The notes under the pieces were generated by a model. The model was given only the letters and a program-made list of their open reading frames with translations. It did no database searches and had not been told where the DNA came from. The position numbers and the translations under genes are program-made. From Allomeiothermus silvanus DSM 9946 (lineage in GTDB: Bacteria; Deinococcota; Deinococci; Deinococcales; Thermaceae): a DNA stretch of 64,000 bases. The DNA lies in assembly GCF_000092125.1 (NCBI RefSeq), contig NC_014212.1:2752279-2816278 (forward strand), given 5' to 3'. Below, piece after piece: positions 51,889 through 60,673 of the stretch. The number at the start of each line of letters is the position of its first letter. The first letter of the stretch is position 1.

Positions 51889-53181
51889 ATGATTACCGAC
51901 CGCCTTCTTTCCCACACCGATCAGGAAACTGTCCGTCAGGCCGTAGCGGTGCTGGAGCGCCACAGCCAAAAGCGCGGCCTGGCCCGGCTCTTGCCCTTTC
52001 TCGGCCCGGCCTTCGTGGCCAGCGTGGCCTACATTGACCCCGGCAACTTCGCCACCAACATTCAGGGCGGGGCCAAGTTCGGTTACCTTCTGTTATGGGT
52101 TATCCTCGCCGCCAACCTCATGGCCATGCTGATCCAGTTTCTATCCTCGAAACTGGGTATCGTAACCGGGGCCAACCTCCCAGAAGTGATCCGTCAGGAA
52201 TGGCCTCGACCCTTGGTGTGGTTTTACTGGATACAAGCTGAGGTGATCGCCATGGCCACCGATTTGGCCGAGTTTTTGGGAGCCACCTTAGCCCTCAACC
52301 TGCTTTTTGGTATCCCGCTGTTCTGGGGAGCGGTGCTCACCGGTATCGCTGCCTTTGGCATTCTGGCCTTGCAACGCTATGGTTTCCGCCCCCTCGAGGC
52401 CGCCATCGCCGTCTTTGTGGGGGTGATCGCTTTGGCCTATGTGGTGCAACTTTTTCTCTCTAAACCGGGCCTGGAGTTCGTCCAAGGCCTCATACCTCGC
52501 TTCCAAGGGGGCGAAAGCCTTTATCTGGCGGTAGGTATCCTCGGGGCCACGGTGATGCCCCACGTCATATACCTCCACTCAGATCTCACCAAAAGCCGCG
52601 TCCCAGCGGCAGATCTGCGGCTCAAGCGGCGGTTGCTCCGGTTCAACTTGCTCGACGTAGTGATTGCCATGAGCATCGCCGGGCTCATCAATATGTCCAT
52701 GCTGGCAGCAGCGGCAGCCACTTTTCACGCTACGGGAAAATCAGATATAGCCGACCTCACCACCGCCTACCAAACCCTCACCCCCCTTCTAGGACCGCTG
52801 GCCGCGGTAGCCTTTGGGGTGGCTTTGCTGGCCTCCGGAATATCCTCGAGCACCGTGGGAACCATGTCCGGGCAGGTCATCATGCAAAGCTTTGTGGGGT
52901 TCCAGATTCCCTTATGGCTGCGCCGGCTGATCACCATGCTCCCGGCATTCGTGGTGATCCTGTTGGGACTCAACCCCACCAATGTGCTGGTGCTCTCCCA
53001 GGTGGTGCTCTCCTTTGGCATTCCCTTCGCCCTGATCCCCCTGCTGCTCTTCACCGCCAACCGGCGCATCATGGGCGAGTTGGCTAACTCCAAGCTGGTC
53101 ACCTACACTGGCTGGGTCATCGCAACCCTCATCATCGGGCTCAACCTCTACCTGCTCTACCAAACCCTCTTGGGCGGATAA
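51889..53181 (+). CDS. mntH: Nramp-family Mn(II)/divalent metal transporter
   Basis: A proton-coupled divalent metal importer of the inner membrane, 430 residues with 11 transmembrane helices. The metal-site motifs are intact: DPGN in helix 1 (VAYIDPGNFATNI) and MPH in helix 6 (ATVMPHVIYLHS). The N-terminal about 35 residues are a cytoplasmic extension. It is cotranscribed with mntR and ends before a strong terminator. Confidence 0.93.
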   Translation: MITDRLLSHTDQETVRQAVAVLERHSQKRGLARLLPFLGPAFVASVAYIDPGNFATNIQGGAKFGYLLLWVILAANLMAMLIQFLSSKLGIVTGANLPEVIRQEWPRPLVWFYWIQAEVIAMATDLAEFLGATLALNLLFGIPLFWGAVLTGIAAFGILALQRYGFRPLEAAIAVFVGVIALAYVVQLFLSKPGLEFVQGLIPRFQGGESLYLAVGILGATVMPHVIYLHSDLTKSRVPAADLRLKRRLLRFNLLDVVIAMSIAGLINMSMLAAAAATFHATGKSDIADLTTAYQTLTPLLGPLAAVAFGVALLASGISSSTVGTMSGQVIMQSFVGFQIPLWLRRLITMLPAFVVILLGLNPTNVLVLSQVVLSFGIPFALIPLLLFTANRRIMGELANSKLVTYTGWVIATLIIGLNLYLLYQTLLGG

Positions 53182-53204
53182 GGATGGCACATACGCATCA
53201 TCAT

Positions 53205-53228
53205 GCCCCGGCTGATTTTGGCCGGGGC
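53205..53228 (+). terminator. terminator after mntH
   Basis: GCCCCGGC-TGATTTTG-GCCGGGGC makes an 8-bp perfect stem followed by TTCTT, 23 bp past the mntH stop. It lies between convergent genes and may also slow transcription from the other side. Confidence 0.7.
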
Positions 53229-53257
53229 TTCTTGAGCCGCGGTATGCACGAGGAGGC

Positions 53258-53962
53258 TCATGGCACGTCCCGGCTGGCCCGGTTGCCCGCCGCATCCACC
53301 GCGATCACGGTGGCGCTCTTGGCGGGAACCTCGACGAAGAAGGGCACATCCTTGCCCTTGGGCAGCGAAAGCGGGCTGAAGCGGCCTCCGTACTCGAGCG
53401 CTACCCGGTCTACCCCGGTATCGTCGTAGACTTTTCCGGTGATGCGGATGCCGGTTTGCACCTGGAAACTTTCGGTACGGGTCTCCTGGACGGTCTGGGG
53501 AGCGGAGGTGGGGTCGTTGGGGTCGGCGGGCTTGGTCACCTCCACCTGGCGGCTGCGGGTACGCGTCTCGTATACCGGCTCGAGGCGCTCGATCTTGATC
53601 ACTGGCGGTCTGGCGTCGAGCAGCAGCGGCAGCTTGAGCGTTCGCGTGAGCCCTGCGGTGTTGGTCGCGCTTAGGGTGAGTTCCACCTGGCCCGATTGCG
53701 GAGCCTCGAGGCGGAATTTGAAGCTCACCAGTTTCTTGCCCCGCTCATCCGCCGCCAGGAGTTCGCGCTCCCCCTGGGCGCTCGAAACCCGCACGCTCTG
53801 CACCCCCCCGTCATCGAGCGCGTACCCCTCCACGCTGAGCGAGCGGCCTCGCGCCACCACTCCGCCCGGTGGGCTGGTCACCCCCAGCATGGGGGGGGTG
53901 AGGTCTTGGGTACGGGTGCAGGCGCTGAGCAAAACCAACAAAAAGAGGGGAGCGAAACGCAT
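53258..53962 (-). CDS. lipoprotein with Ig-like domains, unknown function
   Basis: A predicted lipoprotein of 234 residues: signal peptide with lipobox LLSAC (Cys15). Two beta-sandwich-like segments follow (SVEGYALDDGGVQSVRVSS and VEVPAKSATVIAVDAAGNRA), of the sort seen in bacterial Ig-like or surface domains. A threonine/proline-rich linker (TKPADPNDPTSAPQTVQETRT) joins them. I do not recognise a more specific family. Confidence 0.55.
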   Translation of the reverse strand: MRFAPLFLLVLLSACTRTQDLTPPMLGVTSPPGGVVARGRSLSVEGYALDDGGVQSVRVSSAQGERELLAADERGKKLVSFKFRLEAPQSGQVELTLSATNTAGLTRTLKLPLLLDARPPVIKIERLEPVYETRTRSRQVEVTKPADPNDPTSAPQTVQETRTESFQVQTGIRITGKVYDDTGVDRVALEYGGRFSPLSLPKGKDVPFFVEVPAKSATVIAVDAAGNRASRDVP

Positions 53963-54337
53963 CCCCTCTATGGTAACAGCTTGTGGCTAGTGGAAAATAA
54001 TTCCAAAGCGCCCGCCGAAAGCAGGGCCTACTGCTCCTCCGTAAAAACCGATACCCAATTGGCTCTCTCCATAGACGCTAAAGCCAGAGTTAGCAATGAG
54101 GTACTCGAGGCCTAGCAAACCGTGGGCATCTGCAAGAAAGAACGAACCTCCGCCAAAGTAGAGCGCAGCATTGGCACCAGCCCCGTAATAGAAGCTCAAG
54201 GTAAGATCGGGACCGAGCCGCACAGGGGCCTGCCCCAGAATCACATCGGCCGAAGCGCCAATGCCGAAGACCCCGAATCCGAACCAAGGAAGCCCCGCGC
54301 TCAACCGGAAGTTTCCTGTCTGGTATTGCCCACCAAG

Positions 54338-55477
54338 TGAACCCGGACAAACACATGTGAGACTCTAAGCTGGGATAAAAAGAGGGGAACCGACCAGGAA
54401 AGGAGGTTCCCCAGGTGCAGTTTACCACCGTTGGCCGAGAGATATGGAGAGGCGCTAGACAAGCACAGAGGCTGGCCGAGGCCAACGCAAGCGACCCAGA
54501 GGTCCAGGAACGTCTGCGCAAGCTCCGACTGGTCAAAGCCCTGCGTGAAAGTAAAAAGAGCTGGAAGGAGATCCAGGACCTGGTCGGGATCAGCCGGGCC
54601 ACCTACCACCGCTGGCAAAAAGCCCTAAAAGAAAAGGGCCTGGCTGGACTCAAACCCCGCTCCCGCCGCCCTAAGCACCTGCGCACAAAGGTCCACTGGA
54701 CCCCAGGGCTGCTCATTAGAATAGAAACTCTCCGCAAGGAAAACCCCACCTGGGGACGCTGGTCCATCTGGCTTACCCTCCGCAAGGAGGGTTTCCAGAT
54801 GAGCGAACGCACGGTGGGGCGCATCCTGGCCTACCTGGAGAAGCACCGACGTATCGAGAGCGTGGCCGGCTACCTGGCCCGGACTCAAAGAGGGAAGCTA
54901 AAGCGAAGGGTAAACCGGCCCTACGCCAAAAGGAAGCCCCGAGGATACGAGGCCAGGGCTCCTGGGGACCTGGTCCAGGTGGACACCCTCACCCTGACCT
55001 TAGGACCGGGAAGCATGGTCAAGCACTTCTCGGCGATTGACCTCCATAGCCGGTTTGTCCTGGCGGAGGTGCACAGCCGGGCCACGGCTAAGCTTTCTGA
55101 GGGGTTCTTGTCCTTGCTTCTGGCCAGGGCCCCTTTTCCCATCCGGGCCATCCAGGTGGATGGGGGCAGCGAGTTCATGGCCGAGTTTGAGGAGGCCTGC
55201 TGTGCTCTGGGGATTGCCTTGTTTGTGCTACCGCCGAGGAGTCCTAAACTCAATGGTCACGTGGAGCGGATGCAGCGGACCTTCAAGGAGGAGTTCTACA
55301 CCCGGCCTTTGCCCACCCCGCTCAGCGAGCTGCAGGCAGAGCTGGATACCTACCTGGACTACTACAACCGCCGAAGGCCTCACATGGCCCTGGGGGGTCT
55401 TGCTCCGCTGGAGTTTTTGGCTAAGATGCAAGAGGAGTCGGTTCCTCAAAGAGTCTCAAATGTGTTGACCGATTACA
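54338..55477 (+). mobile_element. IS481-family insertion sequence, copy D
   Basis: A full 1,140-bp copy flanked by a perfect 5-bp duplication CCAAG (54333-54337 and 55478-55482). It interrupts the small secreted-protein gene in opposite orientation to it. Confidence 0.95.
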
Positions 55478-55560
55478 CCAAGCAGCACCGGATACCCGGT
55501 ATAAATACCATAGCCAGCGCTCTGGGCCGAAGCCACCGATACCGCCAACGCTACCGCTAA
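54415..55560 (+). CDS. IS481-family transposase, copy D
   Basis: Same 354 residues as the other copies, with triad and helix-turn-helix intact. The frame leaves the element into the antisense of the disrupted host gene, adding 27 residues (beginning TKQHRIPGINTIASALG) before a stop. Confidence 0.92.
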   Translation: MQFTTVGREIWRGARQAQRLAEANASDPEVQERLRKLRLVKALRESKKSWKEIQDLVGISRATYHRWQKALKEKGLAGLKPRSRRPKHLRTKVHWTPGLLIRIETLRKENPTWGRWSIWLTLRKEGFQMSERTVGRILAYLEKHRRIESVAGYLARTQRGKLKRRVNRPYAKRKPRGYEARAPGDLVQVDTLTLTLGPGSMVKHFSAIDLHSRFVLAEVHSRATAKLSEGFLSLLLARAPFPIRAIQVDGGSEFMAEFEEACCALGIALFVLPPRSPKLNGHVERMQRTFKEEFYTRPLPTPLSELQAELDTYLDYYNRRRPHMALGGLAPLEFLAKMQEESVPQRVSNVLTDYTKQHRIPGINTIASALGRSHRYRQRYR

Positions 55561-55703
55561 GACCATCAGTAGTCTTTTCATTTGATACCTCCAAGGAGAG
55601 TTTAGCACGGAGTCTGCCGTTTATGCAGGTTTTTGCCCTTACTCCCCATAGCCGAACTATAATTAGCCCAGCGTTACTCGAGCGTTACCGCCCCCAGCCC
55701 CAC

Positions 55704-55728
55704 AAAAAAAGGCGGCGCGTAACGCACC
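55704..55728 (-). terminator. terminator after the second small secreted-protein gene
   Basis: On the minus strand GGTGCG-TTA-CGCGCC (one wobble pair) is followed by GCC and a run of seven T. It lies 24-48 bp beyond the stop of the gene at 55752. Confidence 0.55.
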
Positions 55729-55751
55729 ACCTCGGGTCGGGATCAACCCGC

Positions 55752-56213
55752 TTAGGGGAAGTAGACTCGAGGACCCACCACGATTCCCAATCCGACGCTC
55801 GAGCCCCCACCGGCGAAGCTAACCCCAAGCTGCAATTCGGTAAGAACAGAGAAATAGCTCTCGATAGGGAACTCGAGGCCAGCGATCCCGCGCAATCCGA
55901 AAGCGGTAGCCCCCCCCGCAGCCAGGCCGATCCCGCCGCCCAGGTTGACCTTGAGGTTAGAGGCCCGAATCGGGTAGAGCAAGTCAGCGAAGATGCCAAA
56001 GCTGGAAGCGCCCCCCGCTGCGCCGATAGTGATACCTCCCCGTACATCCAGCGGGCCGAGCAGCCTCTCTGCCCCCGCTGCCACACCCAGGCTAAGGCCG
56101 AAACCAGGCACTAGGCTAAGCTCGCCCCCGAGCGCCTCTCCGAATAATCTCCCCTGCGCCGAGGCTACAGAAATTGCCAGCACTGCTACCAACACGATCC
56201 ACACACGCTTCAT
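55752..56213 (-). CDS. small secreted barrel-like protein
   Basis: A 153-residue exported protein, paralogue of the IS-disrupted gene downstream. The signal peptide is MKRVWIVLVAVLAISVASAQG and the start follows GGAGG by seven bases. The body is Gly/Ala/Leu-rich with alternating strands (FGLSLGVAAGAERLLGPLDVRG, GGGIGLAAGGATAFGLRGIAG) and ends VGPRVYFP, with a terminal aromatic as in outer-membrane barrels. Function is unknown. Confidence 0.6.
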   Translation of the reverse strand: MKRVWIVLVAVLAISVASAQGRLFGEALGGELSLVPGFGLSLGVAAGAERLLGPLDVRGGITIGAAGGASSFGIFADLLYPIRASNLKVNLGGGIGLAAGGATAFGLRGIAGLEFPIESYFSVLTELQLGVSFAGGGSSVGLGIVVGPRVYFP

Positions 56214-56311
56214 CTCATCACCTCCAAGTAGTGAGGATAGCATAGTCGCTAGCGCTTAGATCTCAGATTTCTACTGCTTTATTCAGGCTGGCTTAACCAT
56301 GTGAGACCGAT

Positions 56312-56778
56312 TTAGAAATAAATGTTGCTGCCGAAGCGGAACTGTACAAAGTAATCGGTCACGCCGAAGCCGAAGAGAAGAGCGGGCATAAGCTCGGCGT
56401 ATAGACCAAAGCGAGGGTGGACCATGTATTCGCCCCCCAGCAACAGGTGGAAATCTGGCAGGCCCGTACCCAACTGGTTAAAACCAACGCCCAAACCGGC
56501 GTAGGGGCTCACTTCGCCTGAGCCAAAGGAGTAAAAACCGTCCGCGGTGATGCCGAAGTCCACCCCACCCTGGTTGCCCCCCGCAGACCAAACAGCACCG
56601 AGCCCCGAACGTCAACCGGGCCGCGAAATTCCTTGGCGCCCAGGGTGAGGTTCAGCTCGAAGCGGGTAGGCTGGTTGCTCAGGATCAGTACCCCGGAGGT
56701 TGAGCCCCCCACGAAGGGGCGCTGGGCCAGCGCCTCCCCGATGGCGAAGATCAGAACGGGTATGAGTAGCCTTCTCAT
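56312..56778 (-). pseudogene. third small secreted barrel-like paralogue, frameshifted
   Basis: The N-terminal frame gives signal peptide MRRLLIPVLIFAIGEALAQ and a body to VRGSVLFGLRGA. The second frame resumes at GVDFGITADGFYSFGSGEVSPY and ends QFRFGSNIYF with the aromatic end typical of barrels. The break falls at a run of six C (56577-56582; G6 in the gene), suggesting a slippage mutation or reversible switch. VRG and GLRG segments align with the intact neighbour. Confidence 0.65.
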
Positions 56779-56900
56779 CCTTGGCAATATAGCATAGCCC
56801 TATCCCCCGATTCGGCTTTAGGCAGTGCTCTCAAGCGCGGCCATGGGGAAGTGGCAGGACTGCGGCGGCCTTTCTCATCCAGGGTTCACCAAGGCAAGTG

Positions 56901-56906
56901 TACACT
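56901..56906 (+). promoter_or_regulatory. -10 box of the fluoride operon
   Basis: TACACT lies 8-13 bp before the riboswitch aptamer, the right place for its promoter. I see no good -35 at 16-18 bp upstream. Confidence 0.35.
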
Positions 56907-56912
56907 GAACTC

Positions 56913-56985
56913 GAGGCGATGGAGCTCGCCATAACCGCCTTCCAGAAGGGCCGCTGACACCCGCTGAGGCTGATAGCTCCTACCC
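56913..56985 (+). promoter_or_regulatory. fluoride riboswitch (crcB motif) aptamer
   Basis: The conserved elements of the crcB RNA are present in order: GGCGATGGAGCTCGCC (56915-56930, first stem with the GAUGG bulge), ATAACCGCC next to it, a second hairpin region, and CTGATAGCTCCTACC at the 3' side, where GAU and CUCCUACC complete the pseudoknotted ligand site. The GCTCCTACCC strand can instead pair with GGGTAGGAGC in the terminator that follows. Fluoride binding should therefore favour read-through. A crcB gene downstream agrees with this assignment. Confidence 0.85.
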
Positions 56986-57003
56986 AAGGGGTAGGAGCTT
57001 TTG
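56975..57003 (+). terminator. riboswitch expression platform (intrinsic terminator)
   Basis: AGCTCCTACCC-AAG-GGGTAGGAGCT gives an 11-bp perfect stem followed by TTTGCTTTG. It shares its 5' strand with the aptamer, making the two structures mutually exclusive. Confidence 0.8.
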
Positions 57004-57031
57004 CTTTGCACCCTGCCCGAGGAGGACGGAT

Positions 57032-58216
57032 GTGGAAAACGTATGGTTTAGCGCCGCGCTCTGGTTGGGACTGGCCCTCTTTGCCACGCTCCTTTCAATC
57101 TGGTTGCGCTTCTCGGTAGCGCTTACCGAGATTGTGGTAGGGGTGGTAGCGCAGCTTTTGGTGGGGGCCTTGGTCGGAACTCGGTACCTGGGCAGCGATG
57201 GGGGGTGGGTCACCTTTCTGGCCGGGGTCGGCAGCATCGTGCTCACCTTTTTGGCCGGGGCCGAACTCGACCCCGAAGCCTTCCGAAAAAGTTGGAAAGA
57301 GGCGACCGTGCTGGGGCTGGCGGGGTTCTTCGCACCCTTTTTGGGGGTGGCGGCCATCGCCTACTTCGCACTGGGCTGGTCAGCCCAGCCCGCCTGGCTG
57401 GCCGGGGTAGCGCTCTCCACTACCAGCGTGGCGGTGGTGTACGCAGTTTTGCTCGAGCTAGGCTTCAACCAGACCCCCTACGGCAAGCTGATCCTGGCCG
57501 CTTGTTTCGTCAACGACTTGGCCACGGTGATCGCGCTGGGGCTCTTGTTCGCCCCCTTTGGGCCCCGGACGCTGTTGTTCGTGATGGGGCTAACGCTAGG
57601 GCTATGGTTGCTGCTCAAGACTACCGGCCCCTTCTTCCGGCGCTACGGCGGACGCACCAGCGAGCTCGAGGCCAAATTCTTGCTCTTCGCGCTGTTTCTG
57701 CTGGGCGGTTTAGCGGTTTGGAGCGGCTCAGAGGCGGTGCTTCCCGCCTATCTGATCGGGATGGTGTTGGCCGGGACAGTGGGGCGTGACCATGCCCTGG
57801 TGCGGCGGCTGCGCACCCTTACGTTCGGTTTTCTGACGCCCTTCTACTTCATCCGGGCCGGTTCGCTGGTGCAGGTGCCTGCGCTTCTTGGGAGCTTCAT
57901 GGTTTTCTTGGCGCTCTTGGGAGCAAAAATGCTGACCAAGTTCGCTGGTGTGTTCCCGGTAACCCGGCGCTACCGCTATCCCCGCGAGGAGTCTATGTAC
58001 ACCACCCTGCTGATGAGCACAGGGTTGACCTTCGGCACCATCAGCTCCCTCTACGGCCTCAGCCACGGGATCATCACCCAGGCCCAGTACTCCCTCCTGG
58101 TAGCAGCCGTGATCGCCAGCGCGGTGGTGCCGACCTGGATCGCCAATCGCTTCTTTTTACCCCACCGACACCTGGAAGGCCTTTCTCAGCCAAGCGCGGT
58201 GGAGGCCCAGGCATAA
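57032..58216 (+). CDS. cation:proton antiporter, CPA family
   Basis: A 394-residue membrane protein with about 11-12 helices of the Na+/H+ exchanger (CPA) type: GVVAQLLVGALVGTRYLG, VLTFLAGAELDPEAFRKSW, LSTTSVAVVYAVLLELGF, FVNDLATVIALGLLF (the ND pair typical of the ion site) and LPAYLIGMVLAG. Antiporters of this type are repeatedly found under crcB riboswitches and are thought to help fluoride or proton homeostasis. The GTG start follows GAGGAGGA. It is the first gene behind the riboswitch. Confidence 0.85.
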   Translation: MENVWFSAALWLGLALFATLLSIWLRFSVALTEIVVGVVAQLLVGALVGTRYLGSDGGWVTFLAGVGSIVLTFLAGAELDPEAFRKSWKEATVLGLAGFFAPFLGVAAIAYFALGWSAQPAWLAGVALSTTSVAVVYAVLLELGFNQTPYGKLILAACFVNDLATVIALGLLFAPFGPRTLLFVMGLTLGLWLLLKTTGPFFRRYGGRTSELEAKFLLFALFLLGGLAVWSGSEAVLPAYLIGMVLAGTVGRDHALVRRLRTLTFGFLTPFYFIRAGSLVQVPALLGSFMVFLALLGAKMLTKFAGVFPVTRRYRYPREESMYTTLLMSTGLTFGTISSLYGLSHGIITQAQYSLLVAAVIASAVVPTWIANRFFLPHRHLEGLSQPSAVEAQA

Positions 58217-58267
58217 ATACCCCGCAAGGCACTATTGAGTTGTGGTGAGCGGAGGTAGGTGAGCCCA

Positions 58268-58687
58268 ATGTTTAGAAACATCCTGGTTGGATATGACGGT
58301 TCGGAACCCGCGCGCAAAGCACTCTCACTCTCCTTCGAACTAGCCCGTGCATTCAAAGGAGAGGTAGCGGCGCTGGCAGTGGTACGGCCCCCAGAGTTTG
58401 CCGAGCTCGAGGGGGAGATCGAGAACGCCCTCGAGGAGGCAACAGGCCCTCTGGCCGAGGCCTTCCGCTGGGCGAGGGAGGCCGCAAGGAAGCAGGGGGT
58501 GCCGCTTCGGTTGCACCGGCGGATCGGGCATCCAGCAGAAGTACTCATCCGCTTCGCCGAAGAACACGGCACCGACCTAATCGTCCTGGGGCGGCGGGGG
58601 CTCACGCCGGTGCAGCGTTGGATGCTGGGCTCGGTTTCCGAACGGGTGCTGCGCTATGCCTCCTGCCCGGTAATGGTGGTGCAGTGA
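58268..58687 (+). CDS. universal stress protein (UspA family)
   Basis: A 139-residue cytoplasmic UspA domain: ILVGYDGSEPARKALSLSFELA at the N-terminus and the ATP-binding end LIVLGRRGLTPVQRWMLGSVSERVLRYASCPVMVVQ (G-2x-G-9x-G(S/T)). I chose the ATG giving MFRNILVGY; a start 9 bp upstream is possible. It lies 51 bp after the antiporter gene. Its role in fluoride stress is inferred only from position. Confidence 0.88.
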   Translation: MFRNILVGYDGSEPARKALSLSFELARAFKGEVAALAVVRPPEFAELEGEIENALEEATGPLAEAFRWAREAARKQGVPLRLHRRIGHPAEVLIRFAEEHGTDLIVLGRRGLTPVQRWMLGSVSERVLRYASCPVMVVQ

Positions 58688-58728
58688 ACGGATTTGGAGC
58701 TGCTAGGAAGGGGGTTTCGCGTCCGGCC

Positions 58729-59130
58729 ATGCAGATGCTTCAACATGCCGTGAGTAACCGATACGTGTTGATCTTCCTGGGGGGCGCGGTGGGGTCAGTG
58801 CTGCGCTACAGCCTAGGGGCCTGGGTACAGCGCCTAGGCGGGAGCGGATTTCCCTGGAACACGCTAGCCATCAACGTGCTCGGCAGCTTCCTGATCGGAC
58901 TGTTGCTGCGCTTCTCGGCGGAGGGGACCCTATCGCAGGAGGCGCGGTTGTTGCTGGCCGTGGGCTTTTGCGGGGGATTCACTACCTTTTCGACCCTGAG
59001 CTGGGAGACCCTAACCCTCGCCCAGAGCAGCCAGTGGCTCCTGGCGCTGCTATACGGCCAGAGCAGCCTGTGGCTGGGGGCGTTGGCAGCTTTCGCTGGG
59101 TACTGGCTGGCCGGACGTTTGGTGGCATAG
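58729..59130 (+). CDS. crcB: fluoride exporter CrcB/Fluc
   Basis: A dual-topology fluoride channel of about 133 residues with four helices. All family motifs are present: GGAVGSVLRYSLG, FPWNTLAINVLGSFLIGLLLRF and FCGGFTTFSTLSWET (the Phe box and TTFST track). Starts at 58684 (GTGA overlap with the previous stop), 58729 and 58750 are possible; the middle one gives a normal length. A crcB riboswitch controls the operon. Confidence 0.93.
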   Translation: MQMLQHAVSNRYVLIFLGGAVGSVLRYSLGAWVQRLGGSGFPWNTLAINVLGSFLIGLLLRFSAEGTLSQEARLLLAVGFCGGFTTFSTLSWETLTLAQSSQWLLALLYGQSSLWLGALAAFAGYWLAGRLVA

Positions 59131-59140
59131 GGAGGAGGAG

Positions 59141-59473
59141 ATGAAGCTCGAGGGGGAAGCCAAGCTATTACGGGTTTTCATCGGGGAGGCCGATAAGTGG
59201 CAAGGTAGGCCGCTGCACGAGGCCATCGTGGCCGAGGCACGGGCCAGGGGGTTAGCAGGGGCCAGCGTGTTCAAGGGTTTCGAAGGCTACGGCGCCCACT
59301 CCCGCATTCACAGCCTCAAGATTCTCCAGCTCTCTGAAGACCTACCGGTACTGGTGGAGATCGTGGATACAGAGGAGAAAATTCGGGCCTTCCTAAGCGT
59401 GCTAGACGCAATGGTACAGGAAGGGTTGGTAACGATGGAGAAAGTCGAGGTGATCCGCTATAGTCCCAAGTGA
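59141..59473 (+). CDS. DUF190 (UPF0166) family protein
   Basis: A 110-residue ferredoxin-like cytoplasmic protein of the DUF190 family: AKLLRVFIGEADKWQGRPLHEAIVAEARARGLAGASVFKGFEGYG, SEDLPVLVEIVDTEEKIRAFL and VTMEKVEVIRY. The fold resembles PII-type signal proteins, and DUF190 genes are often adjacent to crcB. It probably modulates the channel or senses a ligand, which is inference. It has GGAGGAG seven bases before the ATG. Confidence 0.88.
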   Translation: MKLEGEAKLLRVFIGEADKWQGRPLHEAIVAEARARGLAGASVFKGFEGYGAHSRIHSLKILQLSEDLPVLVEIVDTEEKIRAFLSVLDAMVQEGLVTMEKVEVIRYSPK

Positions 59474-59504
59474 ATCCCAAGCTCGCCGTCTGGCCCTGCG
59501 CTTC

Positions 59505-60626
59505 GTGATTGGCATCGGCCTGGTGAGCCTTTTTGCCGACTTCACCTACGAGGGAGGGCGCAGCATTAGCGGACCCTTCCTGGCGGTGCTGGGGGCCAGT
59601 CCACTGCTGGTGGGGGCGGTGGCTGGGGTGGGAGAGTTTCTGGGATACCTAGTGCGCCTGTTCTCCGGACGGCTGGCCGACCGCACCGGCAAGCACTGGG
59701 TATTGATGTACGCCGGCTATGCGCTCAACCTGCTCTCGGTACCCGCGCTAGCTCTGGCGGGCGGAGCCTGGGGCGCCTCGGCGCTTATCTTCCTCGAGCG
59801 CCTGGGCAAGGGACTTAGAACCCCGGCGCGGGACGCTTTGCTCTCGCGAGCCGGTAAGGAGGTGGGGCATGGCAGAGTTTTCGGGCTGCACGAACTTCTG
59901 GACCAGCTAGGGGCCTTCCTAGGCCCCCTGGGAGTGGCCTGGCTAGTAGCCCAGGGCGGCTACCGCCTGGGCTTCGCCTGGTTGCTGATTCCTGCCCTGC
60001 TGGCGCTGGCCTTTCTGTTACGAGCTCGAGGCCTCGAGCAGGCTGAGGCAGTGCATGTAGGGGGGAACTGGGAGCGTTTCCCCACGGCTTACTACGCCTA
60101 CCTGACCTTCGCCACCTTGGGCGTGGCCGGGTTCGCCCACTTCCAGCTCATCGCCTATCACCTCGAGGTCACCCACCAGGTCCCCGCCCCCACCATCCCC
60201 CTGCTTTTCGCCTTCGCCATGGGGGCCGACGCGCTGGTAGCTTATGCAGTGGGCCACCTCTACGACCGCTACGGCCTGCGGATGCTCCTGGCGCTACCGC
60301 TCCTGAGCCTGCCCAGCACGCCGCTGTTCTTCCTGGGGCAGGGCCTGGAGGTGCTAGCGTTGGCGGCCATCCTGTGGGGCGGGGCCATGGGGCTACAGGA
60401 GAGCCTGATGCGCTCGGCGGTGGCGACCCTGACCCCAGAAGCCCAGCGGGGTACCGCCTATGGTCTATTCGACACGGCCTATGGCGCGGCCTGGATGCTG
60501 GGCAGCCTGGCTATGGGATTTTTCTACGGGATAGCTCCGGGATACCTGGTGGGCTTCGCCGTGCTACTGCAACTGGCGTCGGTGGCCTTCTTGTTGCGTT
60601 TCCACACCGTGTTGGGGGAGAGTTGA
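59505..60626 (+). CDS. major facilitator superfamily transporter
   Basis: A 373-residue MFS protein with about 11-12 helices. It opens GLVSLFADFTYEGGRSISGPFLAVLGASP and has the loop motif SGRLADRTGKHWVLMYAGYALN and RLGKGLRTPARDALLSRA. The N-terminus looks a few residues short: no usual start codon exists upstream in frame, so a CTG or the GTG used here must begin it. Substrate unknown. It is part of the same run as crcB. Confidence 0.8.
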   Translation: MIGIGLVSLFADFTYEGGRSISGPFLAVLGASPLLVGAVAGVGEFLGYLVRLFSGRLADRTGKHWVLMYAGYALNLLSVPALALAGGAWGASALIFLERLGKGLRTPARDALLSRAGKEVGHGRVFGLHELLDQLGAFLGPLGVAWLVAQGGYRLGFAWLLIPALLALAFLLRARGLEQAEAVHVGGNWERFPTAYYAYLTFATLGVAGFAHFQLIAYHLEVTHQVPAPTIPLLFAFAMGADALVAYAVGHLYDRYGLRMLLALPLLSLPSTPLFFLGQGLEVLALAAILWGGAMGLQESLMRSAVATLTPEAQRGTAYGLFDTAYGAAWMLGSLAMGFFYGIAPGYLVGFAVLLQLASVAFLLRFHTVLGES

Positions 60627-60673
60627 GCCGCCCGGCGTAAACCCGAAGGTTCTCCCGATAGGGAATCTGCCGC

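Larger units (their letters stand above)
53987..55581 (-). pseudogene. small secreted barrel-like protein disrupted by IS481 copy D
   Basis: The gene begins at the ATG at 55579-55581 (GGAGG seven bases upstream) with signal peptide MKRLLMVLAVALAVSVASAQ. It is split after GYPVLLG by the insertion sequence and resumes in the same frame on the far side (GGQYQTGNFRLSAGLPWFG). Removing the element and one CCAAG copy restores an uninterrupted frame of 149 residues. The Gly-rich, strand-alternating body (LGPDLTLSFYYGAGANAALYFGGG) suggests a small outer-membrane barrel. It is the first of three paralogues in a row. Confidence 0.85.
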
